Shown here piece after piece: positions 51,003 to 59,249 of a stretch of DNA of 64,000 nt. The first letter of the stretch is position 1. Every line of letters starts with the position of its first letter. The DNA comes from Parvicella sp964387945 (lineage in GTDB: Bacteria > Bacteroidota > Bacteroidia > Flavobacteriales_D > Parvicellaceae), in assembly GCA_964387945.1 (NCBI GenBank), contig CAYLYX010000009.1, forward strand, positions 113,568 to 177,567. Reading direction: 5' to 3'. Below the pieces are notes generated by a model. It was not told the origin of the DNA, ran no database searches, and saw nothing but the letters and a program-made list of their open reading frames with translations. The position numbers were made by a program, and so were the translations under genes.

Positions 51003-51926
51003 ATGGCTTTTACCAACGAAGAAATAAAGTCTCACGATAATACTCCCATCACCTTGTATAAATGGTTGGAGTGCGAAAACCCAAAGGCAGTAATCCATAT
51101 TGTGCATGGGATGAGTGAACATGCAGCGCGCTATGATGCCTTTGCAACCTTTCTGAACCAAAACGGCTACCTCGTTTGGAGCAGTGACCTTAGAGGACAT
51201 GGAAAAACTGCTGGGTCACTTGAAAAAGTTGGAATGTTCGCCATGGAAGATGGCTGGAACAAGGTTGTTCGTGACATACGTTTGGTCAACAAAAAAATAG
51301 AAGAAACCAGTAAGCTTCCCATCGTGATGCTTGGCCACAGCATGGGCTCCTTTTTAGTGCGGTCGTTGATGTATCAATTTCCAAAGTCGGGTGACGCTTA
51401 TATTCTCTCTGCTACGGCAGGTCACCCAGGGTTGTTGGGAGTAGTTGGTAAGTCTTTGTCGGGTGTTAATACTTCCATGATGGGGAAAAAGAATCGATCT
51501 AACATGATGACGAAGCTAGCGTTTGGTGACTTTAATAAGAAGTACAAACCACAGCGTACGGAGAAAGACTGGCTAAGTAGAGACGAAAAAGTAGTAGATA
51601 AATACATTGCAGATCAATACTGCATGCAAATCTTTACTTCTCAATTTTTCCATGACCTGTTAGAGGGAATTCTGGAGATCAACAAGGATGTTAATATTGA
51701 CAAATCTCCAAAGCACAAGCCCATTTACCTGTTTGCAGGAGACATGGATCCCGTTGGTGATTATGGAAAAGGACCCAAAACGGTCTATGACAAGTTCAAA
51801 AAAATGGGAGCGGAAGACATTACGCTCAAAATCTATGAAGAAGGTAGGCATGAAATGTTAAATGAGATTAACAGAGAAGAAGTCTATCAGGATTTGTTAA
51901 CTTGGATGGAAAAGCGATTAAATTGA
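51003..51926 (+). CDS. Alpha/beta hydrolase (lysophospholipase / monoacylglycerol lipase-like)
   Basis: 307 residues of the serine hydrolase family with the oxyanion motif HGMSEH, the nucleophile elbow GHSMGS (Ser113), the acid in GDMDPVGD (about 247-249) and the catalytic His283 in GRHEMLNE. The layout matches monoglyceride lipases and lysophospholipase L2-like proteins, cytoplasmic without a signal peptide. It shares one base with the following yggS start (TGATG), so the two are coupled. A TATATTCG element about 30-40 nt upstream is a possible -7 variant. Confidence 0.88.
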   Translation: MAFTNEEIKSHDNTPITLYKWLECENPKAVIHIVHGMSEHAARYDAFATFLNQNGYLVWSSDLRGHGKTAGSLEKVGMFAMEDGWNKVVRDIRLVNKKIEETSKLPIVMLGHSMGSFLVRSLMYQFPKSGDAYILSATAGHPGLLGVVGKSLSGVNTSMMGKKNRSNMMTKLAFGDFNKKYKPQRTEKDWLSRDEKVVDKYIADQYCMQIFTSQFFHDLLEGILEINKDVNIDKSPKHKPIYLFAGDMDPVGDYGKGPKTVYDKFKKMGAEDITLKIYEEGRHEMLNEINREEVYQDLLTWMEKRLN

Positions 51927-52573
51927 TGATTAAAGAAAACTTAACCAACTTAAAGTCTACTCTTCCAAAAGAAACAACACTCGTGGCTGTTTCTAAAACA
52001 AAACCCAACGAAGCTATTCTTGAGGCTTATGAAACTGGACACAGAATTTTTGGGGAAAATAAGGTACAAGAACTTGTAGGAAAGTTTGAGGCGCTTCCAA
52101 AAGATATAGAATGGCACATGATTGGTCATTTGCAAAGAAATAAAGTGAAGTACATCGCTCCATTCGTCAAGTTGATTCATGGTGTTGATAGCTTGAGATT
52201 ATTAAAGGAAATCGAAAAACAAGCAGCTAAGGTGAACCGCGTTCAGGATGTTTTGCTGCAAATGCATATTGCTGAAGAAAGTTCCAAGTTTGGTTTGGAC
52301 GAAAATGAACTGAAGGAGATCCTTTCTCAATTAAAAGCGTTTACCCACATCAACGTCATTGGACTAATGGGAATGGCTACGTTTACAGATGATGAAGATA
52401 AAATTGCTAGAGAGTTCAATCTCTTAAAATCCATATTCGACAAGTATCAACCTGACTATCAACTCACTACTCTATCCATGGGGATGAGTGGCGATTATCA
52501 GATTGCCCTTAAAAATGGTAGTAACATGATTCGTGTGGGTAGTTCTATCTTTGGAGCGAGGAACTACAATTAG
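51926..52573 (+). CDS. yggS: YggS/PLPBP family pyridoxal-phosphate homeostasis protein
   Basis: 215 residues of the PROSC/YggS family, which bind PLP on a lysine and help vitamin B6 and amino acid balance without known enzymatic activity. The PLP lysine is Lys24 in LVAVSKTKP. Other family marks are FGENKVQEL, WHMIGHLQRNK, GLMGMATF, LSMGMSGDY and IRVGSSIFG. The ATG at 51926 overlaps the hydrolase stop by one base. An earlier in-frame start would sit within that gene. It is the last gene before the small RNA candidate at 52727. Confidence 0.93.
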   Translation: MIKENLTNLKSTLPKETTLVAVSKTKPNEAILEAYETGHRIFGENKVQELVGKFEALPKDIEWHMIGHLQRNKVKYIAPFVKLIHGVDSLRLLKEIEKQAAKVNRVQDVLLQMHIAEESSKFGLDENELKEILSQLKAFTHINVIGLMGMATFTDDEDKIAREFNLLKSIFDKYQPDYQLTTLSMGMSGDYQIALKNGSNMIRVGSSIFGARNYN

Positions 52574-52692
52574 TACTTGAGCCCTTATTCTACGTGACAT
52601 TTTCATGACAGAATGTTTGTCGAAGTAAAAACAAGTTCATCGAAGATAAAGCTATCTAAAGCAAGTTTTCTAGGGGTTATGGCGAATATTCC

Positions 52693-52722
52693 TTGGATAT
52701 GTTAATCTGGCTTATAACTTTG
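52693..52722 (+). promoter_or_regulatory. Promoter of the small RNA candidate (-33 TTGG, -7 TAACTTTG)
   Basis: TAACTTTG at 52715-52722 is an exact TAnnTTTG match. TTGG at 52693-52696 lies 18 nt upstream, a standard Bacteroidota spacing. Transcription would begin at about 52727-52730. Confidence 0.6.
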
Positions 52723-52726
52723 TATG

Positions 52727-52803
52727 CAGGGGTAGTTAAATAATGCGCTGCTTCTTTTATGCAGCGCACGTCCCGATCTCAATGAGGTCGGGACTTTTTT
52801 TTT
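52727..52803 (+). ncRNA. Candidate small RNA with two hairpins
   Basis: From the predicted start site a transcript of about 75 nt would run through the single-stranded block GGGGTAGTTAAATAA. Next come a perfect 8-bp hairpin (TGCGCTGC 52744-52751 with GCAGCGCA 52761-52768, 9-nt loop) and an 11-bp GC-rich terminator hairpin with a nine-T tail. It has no start codon with a plausible frame. From memory it resembles conserved Flavobacteria RNAs such as the Flavo-1 motif, but I could not test that. The alternative is a 3' UTR end of yggS, 150 nt away. Confidence 0.55.
52770..52803 (+). terminator. Strong intrinsic terminator of the small RNA
   Basis: GTCCCGATCTC (52770-52780) pairs with GAGGTCGGGAC (52784-52794), with one G-U pair and a 3-nt loop, followed by nine T. 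The T-run ends in the -7 element of the next gene. Confidence 0.9.
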
Positions 52804-52810
52804 ACATTTG
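52803..52810 (+). promoter_or_regulatory. -7 promoter element TACATTTG in the terminator T-tract
   Basis: Exact TAnnTTTG match that begins on the last T of the upstream terminator and ends 5 nt before the ATG at 52816, again predicting a leaderless or near-leaderless mRNA. No TTG -33 element is clear because the terminator stem occupies that place. Confidence 0.6.
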
Positions 52811-52815
52811 GCCCT

Positions 52816-54153
52816 ATGATCGGCTGGGGACTTGTAATCGTTTACTTCATCTTGTTTTGTCTTTTGATAAAGCACCTTTCTTTTTTTAAGAAGTCTGGTC
52901 TTAAAGCAAATTTCCTCTGGATTATCCTAGGCATAAAGTTTATCGTAAGTCTTTCGCTTTTTTACATTTATACCCATCATTACCCCAATCGTTTAGAAGC
53001 TGACATCTTCAAGTACTTTGACGATAGTGAGGTCGTTTATGCATCGGTTTACGATTCTCCTACTAACTTTTTTAAGCTGCTCTTCGAGTATGAGATCGAC
53101 AATGACTATTTTTTTGAGAACTATCTACAGTACATGAACAATTGGGATAGAATGTATGACACGAACGTCTACAACGACAGTCGAACCATCATAAAGTTCA
53201 ATGCTGTTTTCCGATTCCTTTCCTTTGGGAAGTTTCATGTACACTCCCTTTTCTTTTGCTTTCTATCGCTCATTGGAACAGTAGCTCTCTATCGAGTCGT
53301 CAAGAAACTGTTTACTAATGGCAGGAGCATTCTTGTTACCTTGATGTTTTTATTGCCTTCAGTTTTACTGTGGAGCTCTGGAGTGTTGAAAGAAAGCATT
53401 TTAATCTTCGCGCTCGGACTACTCTTTCTCGCATTAGACAAGTTACTCCATTTCAAAGAAAAGAGAGTGCCATTGCTCACCATTCTCTTCACGCTCTTAT
53501 TAATGGTCTACATCAAGTTTTATGTGCTGGTGGCCTTCCTTCCAGCTATTTTCTGCTATATCGCTGCGCACTATAGTAATTGGAGCAAATGGAAAACTTA
53601 CCTTCCTCTCCTTGCTCTTTTTGGGGTCTTAGCTCTCTTCTCTAAGCACATCCCTCCGCACATGGACTTTGTGAAAATCTTGGAAGGAAAACAGGAAGAT
53701 TTTATTCGCCTAGCTGCTTTTCAAGATGCCGGCAGCAAATTTGAACTAACGGATATTGATCAATCGTTTTGGGGCATCACCAAAGTTATTCCGGAAGGAT
53801 TGGCCAACTGTTTTATTCGTCCATTGCCGTGGCGCGCAAATAGTCTACTATCGATTCCAGCAGTAATTGAAAACCTATTTGTGCTAGCTCTACTGGTGCT
53901 TGGCATCGTTCAGCTAGTCAAGAAAAAAGTTAAACTTCAAGAAGAGCATAAAAACTTCTTGGCCTTTAGTATTGTCTTTATCTTACTATTGTATGCCATT
54001 ATTGGGGTTACCACTCCTGTTGCTGGAGCATTAGTAAGGTACAAAGTGCCCGCACTACCTTTCCTGATGGTTGTACTGGTTTACTTGCTTCAAAACAGTA
54101 CCATTGTGAAGCGCATTGAAGATAACATTCAGCGGATTGTTCTAGAGAAATGA
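52816..54153 (+). CDS. Polytopic membrane protein, unknown function
   Basis: 445 residues with about ten hydrophobic helices: an N-terminal pair, a long extracytoplasmic loop (about 58-120) rich in Tyr/Asp/Asn, then a cluster of helices such as VTLMFLLPSVLLWSSGVLKE and VLVAFLPAIFCYIA. LLPSVLLWSSGVLKESIL is a motif also seen in Bacteroidota GT-C-like glycosyltransferase relatives and polymer-export proteins, so a glycan-related role is conceivable but not shown. It faces the DUF2797 gene convergently with a 10-nt gap and no terminator. Confidence 0.7.
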   Translation: MIGWGLVIVYFILFCLLIKHLSFFKKSGLKANFLWIILGIKFIVSLSLFYIYTHHYPNRLEADIFKYFDDSEVVYASVYDSPTNFFKLLFEYEIDNDYFFENYLQYMNNWDRMYDTNVYNDSRTIIKFNAVFRFLSFGKFHVHSLFFCFLSLIGTVALYRVVKKLFTNGRSILVTLMFLLPSVLLWSSGVLKESILIFALGLLFLALDKLLHFKEKRVPLLTILFTLLLMVYIKFYVLVAFLPAIFCYIAAHYSNWSKWKTYLPLLALFGVLALFSKHIPPHMDFVKILEGKQEDFIRLAAFQDAGSKFELTDIDQSFWGITKVIPEGLANCFIRPLPWRANSLLSIPAVIENLFVLALLVLGIVQLVKKKVKLQEEHKNFLAFSIVFILLLYAIIGVTTPVAGALVRYKVPALPFLMVVLVYLLQNSTIVKRIEDNIQRIVLEK

Positions 54154-54163
54154 TGAAAATACG

Positions 54164-54979
54164 TTAAGCAACACGTAGGTTAATCAAATAACCAGAATGG
54201 CTTCTAATGTTGATTACGGTTCCATCATCAAAAAGAAGATACTGCCCTTTAATTCCAATCAATTTTTTTTCGATGATGGGTGTGCTATCCAACTTAAGGC
54301 TTTTCACTTTTTCTGGGTATTCCAATACTGGATATGCAAGGTGTTGGACCGGTTCTCTGAACTTCAAAAACTCTTGTAAATCAGCCGGAACGTTATCGAG
54401 AAGATAGTCTCTCGCTTCATCCAACTCTCCCGGAGAAAGTTCATTGGTCAACATTTTTCGCCAGTTCGTTTTATCAGAGATATAATCCTTTAACGCTACT
54501 TCAATCAGACCAGCTGCCTGTCGATAAGGAGTCTCAGCGATAATCATAGCCTCAACAGCCCCTTGATCAATCCATCGCGTTGGTACCTGCGTATTACGAG
54601 TTACGCCCACCTTAATCCCTGCTGTTTTAGAAAGGTAAACAAAATGAGGTTGCAAATGATGTTTACGCTCCCACTCTTCATCTCGTAAAGCAATACCTTC
54701 ATGAATCTGACTCAGTTCAGGTCTCAGGATACTCTCTACTGCCATGGGTGAATTCATGTAGGCATCATAACTCATTCCCTCACCATAGGTCTTCTTGATT
54801 TTTTCACCCGTAACCACACAGTTAATTACATGTTGATACTCCAAAACGATATTCTTACCCACTAATTCATTCATGGACACCAGCTCTCCCGGTTCTAAAT
54901 TGTTGTAAAGCACAAATTGATAGCCTACTTCATCTCCAACAAGAGATGTCTTCATTTTCCTGAGATTTCCCGAATGCAT
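54164..54979 (-). CDS. DUF2797 family protein
   Basis: 271 residues of DUF2797, a widespread family of unknown function with a zinc-like N-terminal region and a GIY-YIG-like core. Recognisable are GNLRKMKTSL at the N-terminus, YLSKTAGIKVGVTRNTQVPT (family hallmark), WIDQGAVEAMIIAETPYRQA and GIKGQYLLFDDGTVINIRSH near the end. I use the ATG at 54979. The longer in-frame option starts with TTG and would include a TATCTTCG -7-like element as coding sequence, so it is unlikely. Confidence 0.88.
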   Translation of the reverse strand: MHSGNLRKMKTSLVGDEVGYQFVLYNNLEPGELVSMNELVGKNIVLEYQHVINCVVTGEKIKKTYGEGMSYDAYMNSPMAVESILRPELSQIHEGIALRDEEWERKHHLQPHFVYLSKTAGIKVGVTRNTQVPTRWIDQGAVEAMIIAETPYRQAAGLIEVALKDYISDKTNWRKMLTNELSPGELDEARDYLLDNVPADLQEFLKFREPVQHLAYPVLEYPEKVKSLKLDSTPIIEKKLIGIKGQYLLFDDGTVINIRSHSGYLINLRVA

Positions 54980-55150
54980 TCCTAAAAAGTTGTTTTGAAC
55001 GAAGATAATCAATTGGAAATAACTACTTTCATTTGACTTAACAACTACAGCTATGAAATTACTTTAAAGAAATTCACCAAATCAACCTGAAGGTAGTTTC
55101 AAAGCAACAGTAAACTAGTTTACGGTGTAGCAATATTCAACCAAATTTCA

Positions 55151-55158
55151 TAAATTTG
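55151..55158 (+). promoter_or_regulatory. -7 promoter element TAAATTTG
   Basis: Exact TAnnTTTG match 18 nt before the ATG at 55177. It lies inside an alternative longer reading frame and so argues for the shorter start. Confidence 0.5.
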
Positions 55159-55176
55159 ATCATCAACATAACAATT

Positions 55177-57003
55177 ATGAAAAGACTTTTACTATCAATG
55201 CTAGCTATTGCGCCATTTGTAGCGCTAGCCCAACAATCCGGAACACTTTCGGATGCCCCGCAAGACCCTCGTCAGAAGGTCATTTCTGAAGTTCGTTCAG
55301 ATGAAAAATCAGGAGCAATTATTTGGTCTGAAGATTTTTCAGGTGGATGGCCTTCTGGCTGGATCACCATTGACTCCTCAGGTATTTGTCCTTGGCGATA
55401 CTCCACGGATGGATCATGGGGATATTTTAATGGAAATAATGGAGCTAGCGGTGCTGCAGCCATTCAATCTTCTACTGGAACCGATGGGTTTCTAATTTGC
55501 GACCCTGATTCAGCCAACAATGTAACGTATGGTCAGCCTTCTGGTGCAAACTACCAGTATCTCGCCTCTTATTTTGAAATTCCACCGATCAATTGTAGCG
55601 CAAATAGCTCTGTAATTTTAGAGTTTGAACAAAACTTCCGTTACAACAACAGCGTTTCACTCAATGTACTGGTAAGTACAGACAGTGTGAACTGGACAGG
55701 ATATGACGTGTCTAATGGTCAAGCCAACAATACCGAATCAGCCGATCCAGATCTTGTTACACTCAACCTATCTTCGGTGGCAGCCAACCAACCTAAAGTT
55801 CACATTAGAATCGGGTGGAATGCAAGGGTCTATTTTTGGATGATTGATGACATGGTGCTTCGCGAAGGAAACGATAACGACCTCGCTAACTTATCAGGTT
55901 ATTGGGAAACAGGTGCTGAACTTTTAGATTATTACCAAACACCTCTTTCACAGTTGACACCTATCACTTTTAAAGGTTCTTACACGAATATTGGAAACAA
56001 TGGTATTCCTAACGTGTCTCAGGAAATCAATGTAGATTTTGGTGGTAGTTCTGTTTACTCAGCTTCTTCTACCCCAGATACTTCCATTGTAGCAATGATT
56101 GATAGCGTTACCATTCCTGGAACCTATACGCCAGCTTCTGGTATCGGAACATATGACTTGACATGGACGGTCTCTTCTGCAGACTCTACAGACTCAAACA
56201 GTGGAGATAATGCCACGATGAGAGACTTGATGGTTACCGATATGGTCTATGCCAGAGACAATGGTGTGGCTACGGGTTCAATTGGAAACTTCTCTTCAAA
56301 TGCTGGACAGACGTTTAAAATTGGAAACCTTTTTGAAACATTTGGTGACGATAGTTTCTGCTGGGTTGATGTGGGAGTATCCAGTGATGCAACAAACGAT
56401 GGACAAATCATTTATGCGGAGGTTTATCGTTGGAATCCAGTCGGTGGAGCTTTTGAAATTGTTGAAACAACGGACGATTACGTAATTCAAAATGCTGACT
56501 TGGGAACGGTTGTTTCCTTGCAACTTTTCACAACAGTAGACGTGACTGTTGGCGAAACTTATCTGGTGGTTGCTGGACACTACGGTGGAACAGATGACGT
56601 GAGATTCCTTCTAGGCCAAGCGGTGGCAGAGCAAACGGTTTATGGTTATGACGCTGCCGGAGATTTGTTCTTCCTTGCTAGTCCAAGAGCTCCTTTTGTA
56701 AGAATGAAGTTTGATAATTGTAGCTGGAGCGTTGCAGAAGGAAATGTGTTGGAGATGAACACCGTTCCCAATCCATTTACTGACTTCACGACTGTGTACT
56801 TTGAGTTAAAAACTGCCGCAAATGTGCAGTTGGAAGTGTTAGACATGGAGGGACGTATCATTCTTTCTGAAAACTATGGTAAACGTGGTGCTGGAATGAA
56901 CCAACTGACTATTGACGGTGGCCAACTGGCAGCGGGCATCTACAACTACCGTATCATTTCTGATAAAGAGGTACACACACAGCGAATCGTTGTAACCAAA
57001 TAA
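55177..57003 (+). CDS. Secreted protein with MAM/choice-of-anchor-J-like domain and T9SS type A sorting domain
   Basis: 608 residues from the ATG at 55177, with signal peptide RLLLSMLAIAPFVALA. Residues about 45-235 look like a choice-of-anchor J/MAM-type jelly roll (WSEDFSGGWPSGWITIDSSG, FWMIDDMVLREG). Beta domains with CARDB-like features follow (ANLSGYWETGAELLDYYQTP; IPGTYTPASGIGTYDLTWTV). The last about 75 residues are a type A sorting domain (NTVPNPFTDFTTVYFELK, LEVLDMEGRIILSENYG, AAGIYNYRIISDKEVHTQRI). T9SS export and surface attachment are predicted. No catalytic motif is visible. Confidence 0.88.
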   Translation: MKRLLLSMLAIAPFVALAQQSGTLSDAPQDPRQKVISEVRSDEKSGAIIWSEDFSGGWPSGWITIDSSGICPWRYSTDGSWGYFNGNNGASGAAAIQSSTGTDGFLICDPDSANNVTYGQPSGANYQYLASYFEIPPINCSANSSVILEFEQNFRYNNSVSLNVLVSTDSVNWTGYDVSNGQANNTESADPDLVTLNLSSVAANQPKVHIRIGWNARVYFWMIDDMVLREGNDNDLANLSGYWETGAELLDYYQTPLSQLTPITFKGSYTNIGNNGIPNVSQEINVDFGGSSVYSASSTPDTSIVAMIDSVTIPGTYTPASGIGTYDLTWTVSSADSTDSNSGDNATMRDLMVTDMVYARDNGVATGSIGNFSSNAGQTFKIGNLFETFGDDSFCWVDVGVSSDATNDGQIIYAEVYRWNPVGGAFEIVETTDDYVIQNADLGTVVSLQLFTTVDVTVGETYLVVAGHYGGTDDVRFLLGQAVAEQTVYGYDAAGDLFFLASPRAPFVRMKFDNCSWSVAEGNVLEMNTVPNPFTDFTTVYFELKTAANVQLEVLDMEGRIILSENYGKRGAGMNQLTIDGGQLAAGIYNYRIISDKEVHTQRIVVTK

Positions 57004-57025
57004 GGTCAACCCCAATTAATTATTA

Positions 57026-57056
57026 AGCCATTTGTAAAATACAAATGGCTTTTTTT
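57026..57056 (+). terminator. Intrinsic terminator after the sorting-domain protein
   Basis: AGCCATTTGTA (57026-57036) pairs perfectly with TACAAATGGCT (57040-57050) around a 3-nt loop, followed by seven T. Confidence 0.9.
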
Positions 57057-57057
57057 G

Positions 57058-57085
57058 TTTGTTTCAAATGCTGACAAACTTTGCT
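57058..57085 (+). repeat. 28-bp direct repeat, left copy
   Basis: Begins TTTGTTTCAAATGC and ends CAAACTTTGCT. It is identical over 28 bp to 59187-59214, with mismatches directly outside on both sides. It sits immediately after the terminator of the sorting-domain gene. Confidence 0.9.
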
Positions 57086-57251
57086 CCTCAACGCCCCTTT
57101 GAAAGATGTTTCCAACATTATTGTATTAAAATGAAATGGTATACGAAAGAGAAGCCATCAGGTTTAATTCTAAGACTTTAGAAGTGGATGTTTTTTAACC
57201 TATTGTTAGAATTGTTGCTATATTTAAACTCGAAACAATTATAATAAAATC

Positions 57252-59096
57252 ATGCTAACCGTAAGAACTTTCTCTTTTCTATTACTCGCATTTACCATCA
57301 CTTTAACAAAAGCCCAAGACTGTGACGAGATTCGGGCAGAGCTTCAAGAGTTGGAGAACGGAATGAATGAAGACAACCCTGAGACCATTCACGATTTTGG
57401 TTTGGCATTACTCGTAGTTTCGAATAAAACCGCATGTATTTCAAGCGAAATTGGACAAACTTGGGGCAATTATTATTTGAGAGCAAGTGAATTGGGAGTT
57501 TATGAGGCTACTGTTGAATACGGATACTATAAGTATAGTGGAAGTTTTGGACTCCCCAGTAATAGTGAGGATGCGATGGCCTTATTTTACAGAGGAATAG
57601 AACAAGCTAATTTGATGTCCGATGATGAGGTTCTTGACAGAAATGCTTGGATGGCAGCTGCCATGTATTGCTTTATGACATTGGATGATGAGAGTTTTAG
57701 TGAGTATCGCGATCTTGAAAACACAAAAAAGATTTATTCAAAATACTTAAAAAAGTTTAATTGGGAAGGCAATTTGGGAGATAAGAATATCAATATGGCT
57801 GTAAAGGTGACAGACTATTTAGATATAGTCAAGGGGAAAGCGTATCAATACGGTTATTTTGGTGAACAAGTCAATAACTTTTCGGCTATTGAAAGTTATA
57901 TGGGAGTTCATAAAGATGAAGCATTTAAAGAACTTTTTGCGCTGTTTTCGGATAATATGAGCCCTGTAAAGAATAAGGCAATGGCACTGATGGCTTACGC
58001 TTATTACCTTGATGATATGTATGATGATGATGAGTTTTGGGATGAAAGCGTCAATATGTTCAATAATTTGTATCGCTCCATAGGATCTTTAGACAATTTT
58101 AAGAAAATACTTGAGAGTTCTTCGGATGAATTAAAACACGTTTTTTTTGATTGGGAAGAGAACGAAGCTGATTTCTGGGAACGTATCTCGGAAAGTGATT
58201 ACCTTGAAAATGAAGGGTATGTAGGTTGGAAGTATATGCCGCAATCAGAAAAAAATGAGCTATGGGAAACAGCACAAGATGAGGATGGAGGTATGACTAA
58301 CGAAGAGAAGTTTAGTGTTTATAAATCTATGTACTCTTCGGATGATTTTCGCTCGATTGAACTGTTAGCAAACGCTTATCTTTATGGGAAGGGTGTCATA
58401 GAAAACAACAAAAAAGCTAGAGAACTGTACCTAGAAGCCTATGAAAAAAAAGGGTCTTTAGAGGGAGCTCTGATGTACGCGTATTGTTGTGATTTTGGGT
58501 ATGGAGGTTCTAAGGATTGGTATGAGGCCGCTAAATATTATCAGATTGCAAAATCCTATAATGGATATGCTCAACGCATGCTTGCTGAATTCTATTTGTT
58601 TGGATTGGGTGGTATTGAGAAAGATGAAGCGATGGCGGTCAAATTGTTTGAAGAAGCAAAGACAAATGGAGATACGAAGGCCGCTATTAGTCTTGATGTG
58701 ATGAACTATTTAGCCGAGAATAGCTCAATGTCTGAGGATATTAACGGAGCCGTAGAATTGGACATTAAATTTTCGGAAAGTGAGCGAGGCACATACGATT
58801 TATCTGTTGGCAAGAACTGGGGGTATAAGATACATTATAGCGTTTCAGAACATGTGGGAAAACTTCAGTTGTTTCCAACTACCAAAGACGCAAACGGAGA
58901 ATGGATTAGTGGAGCTGCTGGATTTACGAATTATTCACCTTCCGGGCTATATTCTGGGGATGGAGAGCAAATAGTTTCAATTGGAAACAAGACTCAAAAG
59001 AGAGTAGTGGGCTACATGTGCGTACAAGTAATTCTAGATCAAAAATGGATCGACACGATCAAAATACCAATGATGGTTTCATGGACTTCGGACTAA
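57252..59096 (+). CDS. Secreted Sel1-repeat protein
   Basis: 614 residues with a signal peptide (FSFLLLAFTITLTKAQ). Sel1-like helical repeats are clear at about 370-480: SIELLANAYLYGKGVIENNK, SLEGALMYAYCCDFGYGG, AQRMLAEFYLFGLGGIEKDE. Weaker ones are present earlier (YEATVEYGYYKYSGSFGLPS). The C-terminal 130 residues form a beta-rich domain I do not recognise. It is very acidic. The gene lies between two copies of a perfect 28-bp direct repeat, and its wording looks a little more AT-rich than its neighbours, so it may be an insertion. Function unknown. Confidence 0.8.
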   Translation: MLTVRTFSFLLLAFTITLTKAQDCDEIRAELQELENGMNEDNPETIHDFGLALLVVSNKTACISSEIGQTWGNYYLRASELGVYEATVEYGYYKYSGSFGLPSNSEDAMALFYRGIEQANLMSDDEVLDRNAWMAAAMYCFMTLDDESFSEYRDLENTKKIYSKYLKKFNWEGNLGDKNINMAVKVTDYLDIVKGKAYQYGYFGEQVNNFSAIESYMGVHKDEAFKELFALFSDNMSPVKNKAMALMAYAYYLDDMYDDDEFWDESVNMFNNLYRSIGSLDNFKKILESSSDELKHVFFDWEENEADFWERISESDYLENEGYVGWKYMPQSEKNELWETAQDEDGGMTNEEKFSVYKSMYSSDDFRSIELLANAYLYGKGVIENNKKARELYLEAYEKKGSLEGALMYAYCCDFGYGGSKDWYEAAKYYQIAKSYNGYAQRMLAEFYLFGLGGIEKDEAMAVKLFEEAKTNGDTKAAISLDVMNYLAENSSMSEDINGAVELDIKFSESERGTYDLSVGKNWGYKIHYSVSEHVGKLQLFPTTKDANGEWISGAAGFTNYSPSGLYSGDGEQIVSIGNKTQKRVVGYMCVQVILDQKWIDTIKIPMMVSWTSD

Positions 59097-59186
59097 GAAA
59101 TCTAGTATTCTGAAAATGAGCCTTTCATGGTGCTATTGGGTTTAGCAATTGGTTCTTACCAAAGTAAGCCCCAATACTCTCTTTTA

Positions 59187-59214
59187 TTTGTTTCAAATGC
59201 TGACAAACTTTGCT
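59187..59214 (+). repeat. 28-bp direct repeat, right copy
   Basis: Identical to 57058-57085. Its last base is also the first base of TTGG (59214-59217), a plausible -33 element of the yifB promoter, so the repeat ends exactly at regulatory DNA. Confidence 0.9.
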
Positions 59215-59237
59215 TGGTTTGAAGGTGCATTCTGACC

Positions 59238-59245
59238 TAGTTTTG
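59238..59245 (+). promoter_or_regulatory. -7 promoter element TAGTTTTG of the yifB gene
   Basis: Exact TAnnTTTG match ending 4 nt before the ATG at 59250, with TTGG 20 nt upstream as a -33 candidate. Predicts a leaderless or near-leaderless message. Confidence 0.65.
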
Positions 59246-59249
59246 CGAT

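Noticed and set aside
57058..59214. Integrative element with att sites
   Set aside because: The 28-bp repeats are perfect, but there is no integrase, transposase or tRNA gene between or beside them. Only the repeat observation is kept.
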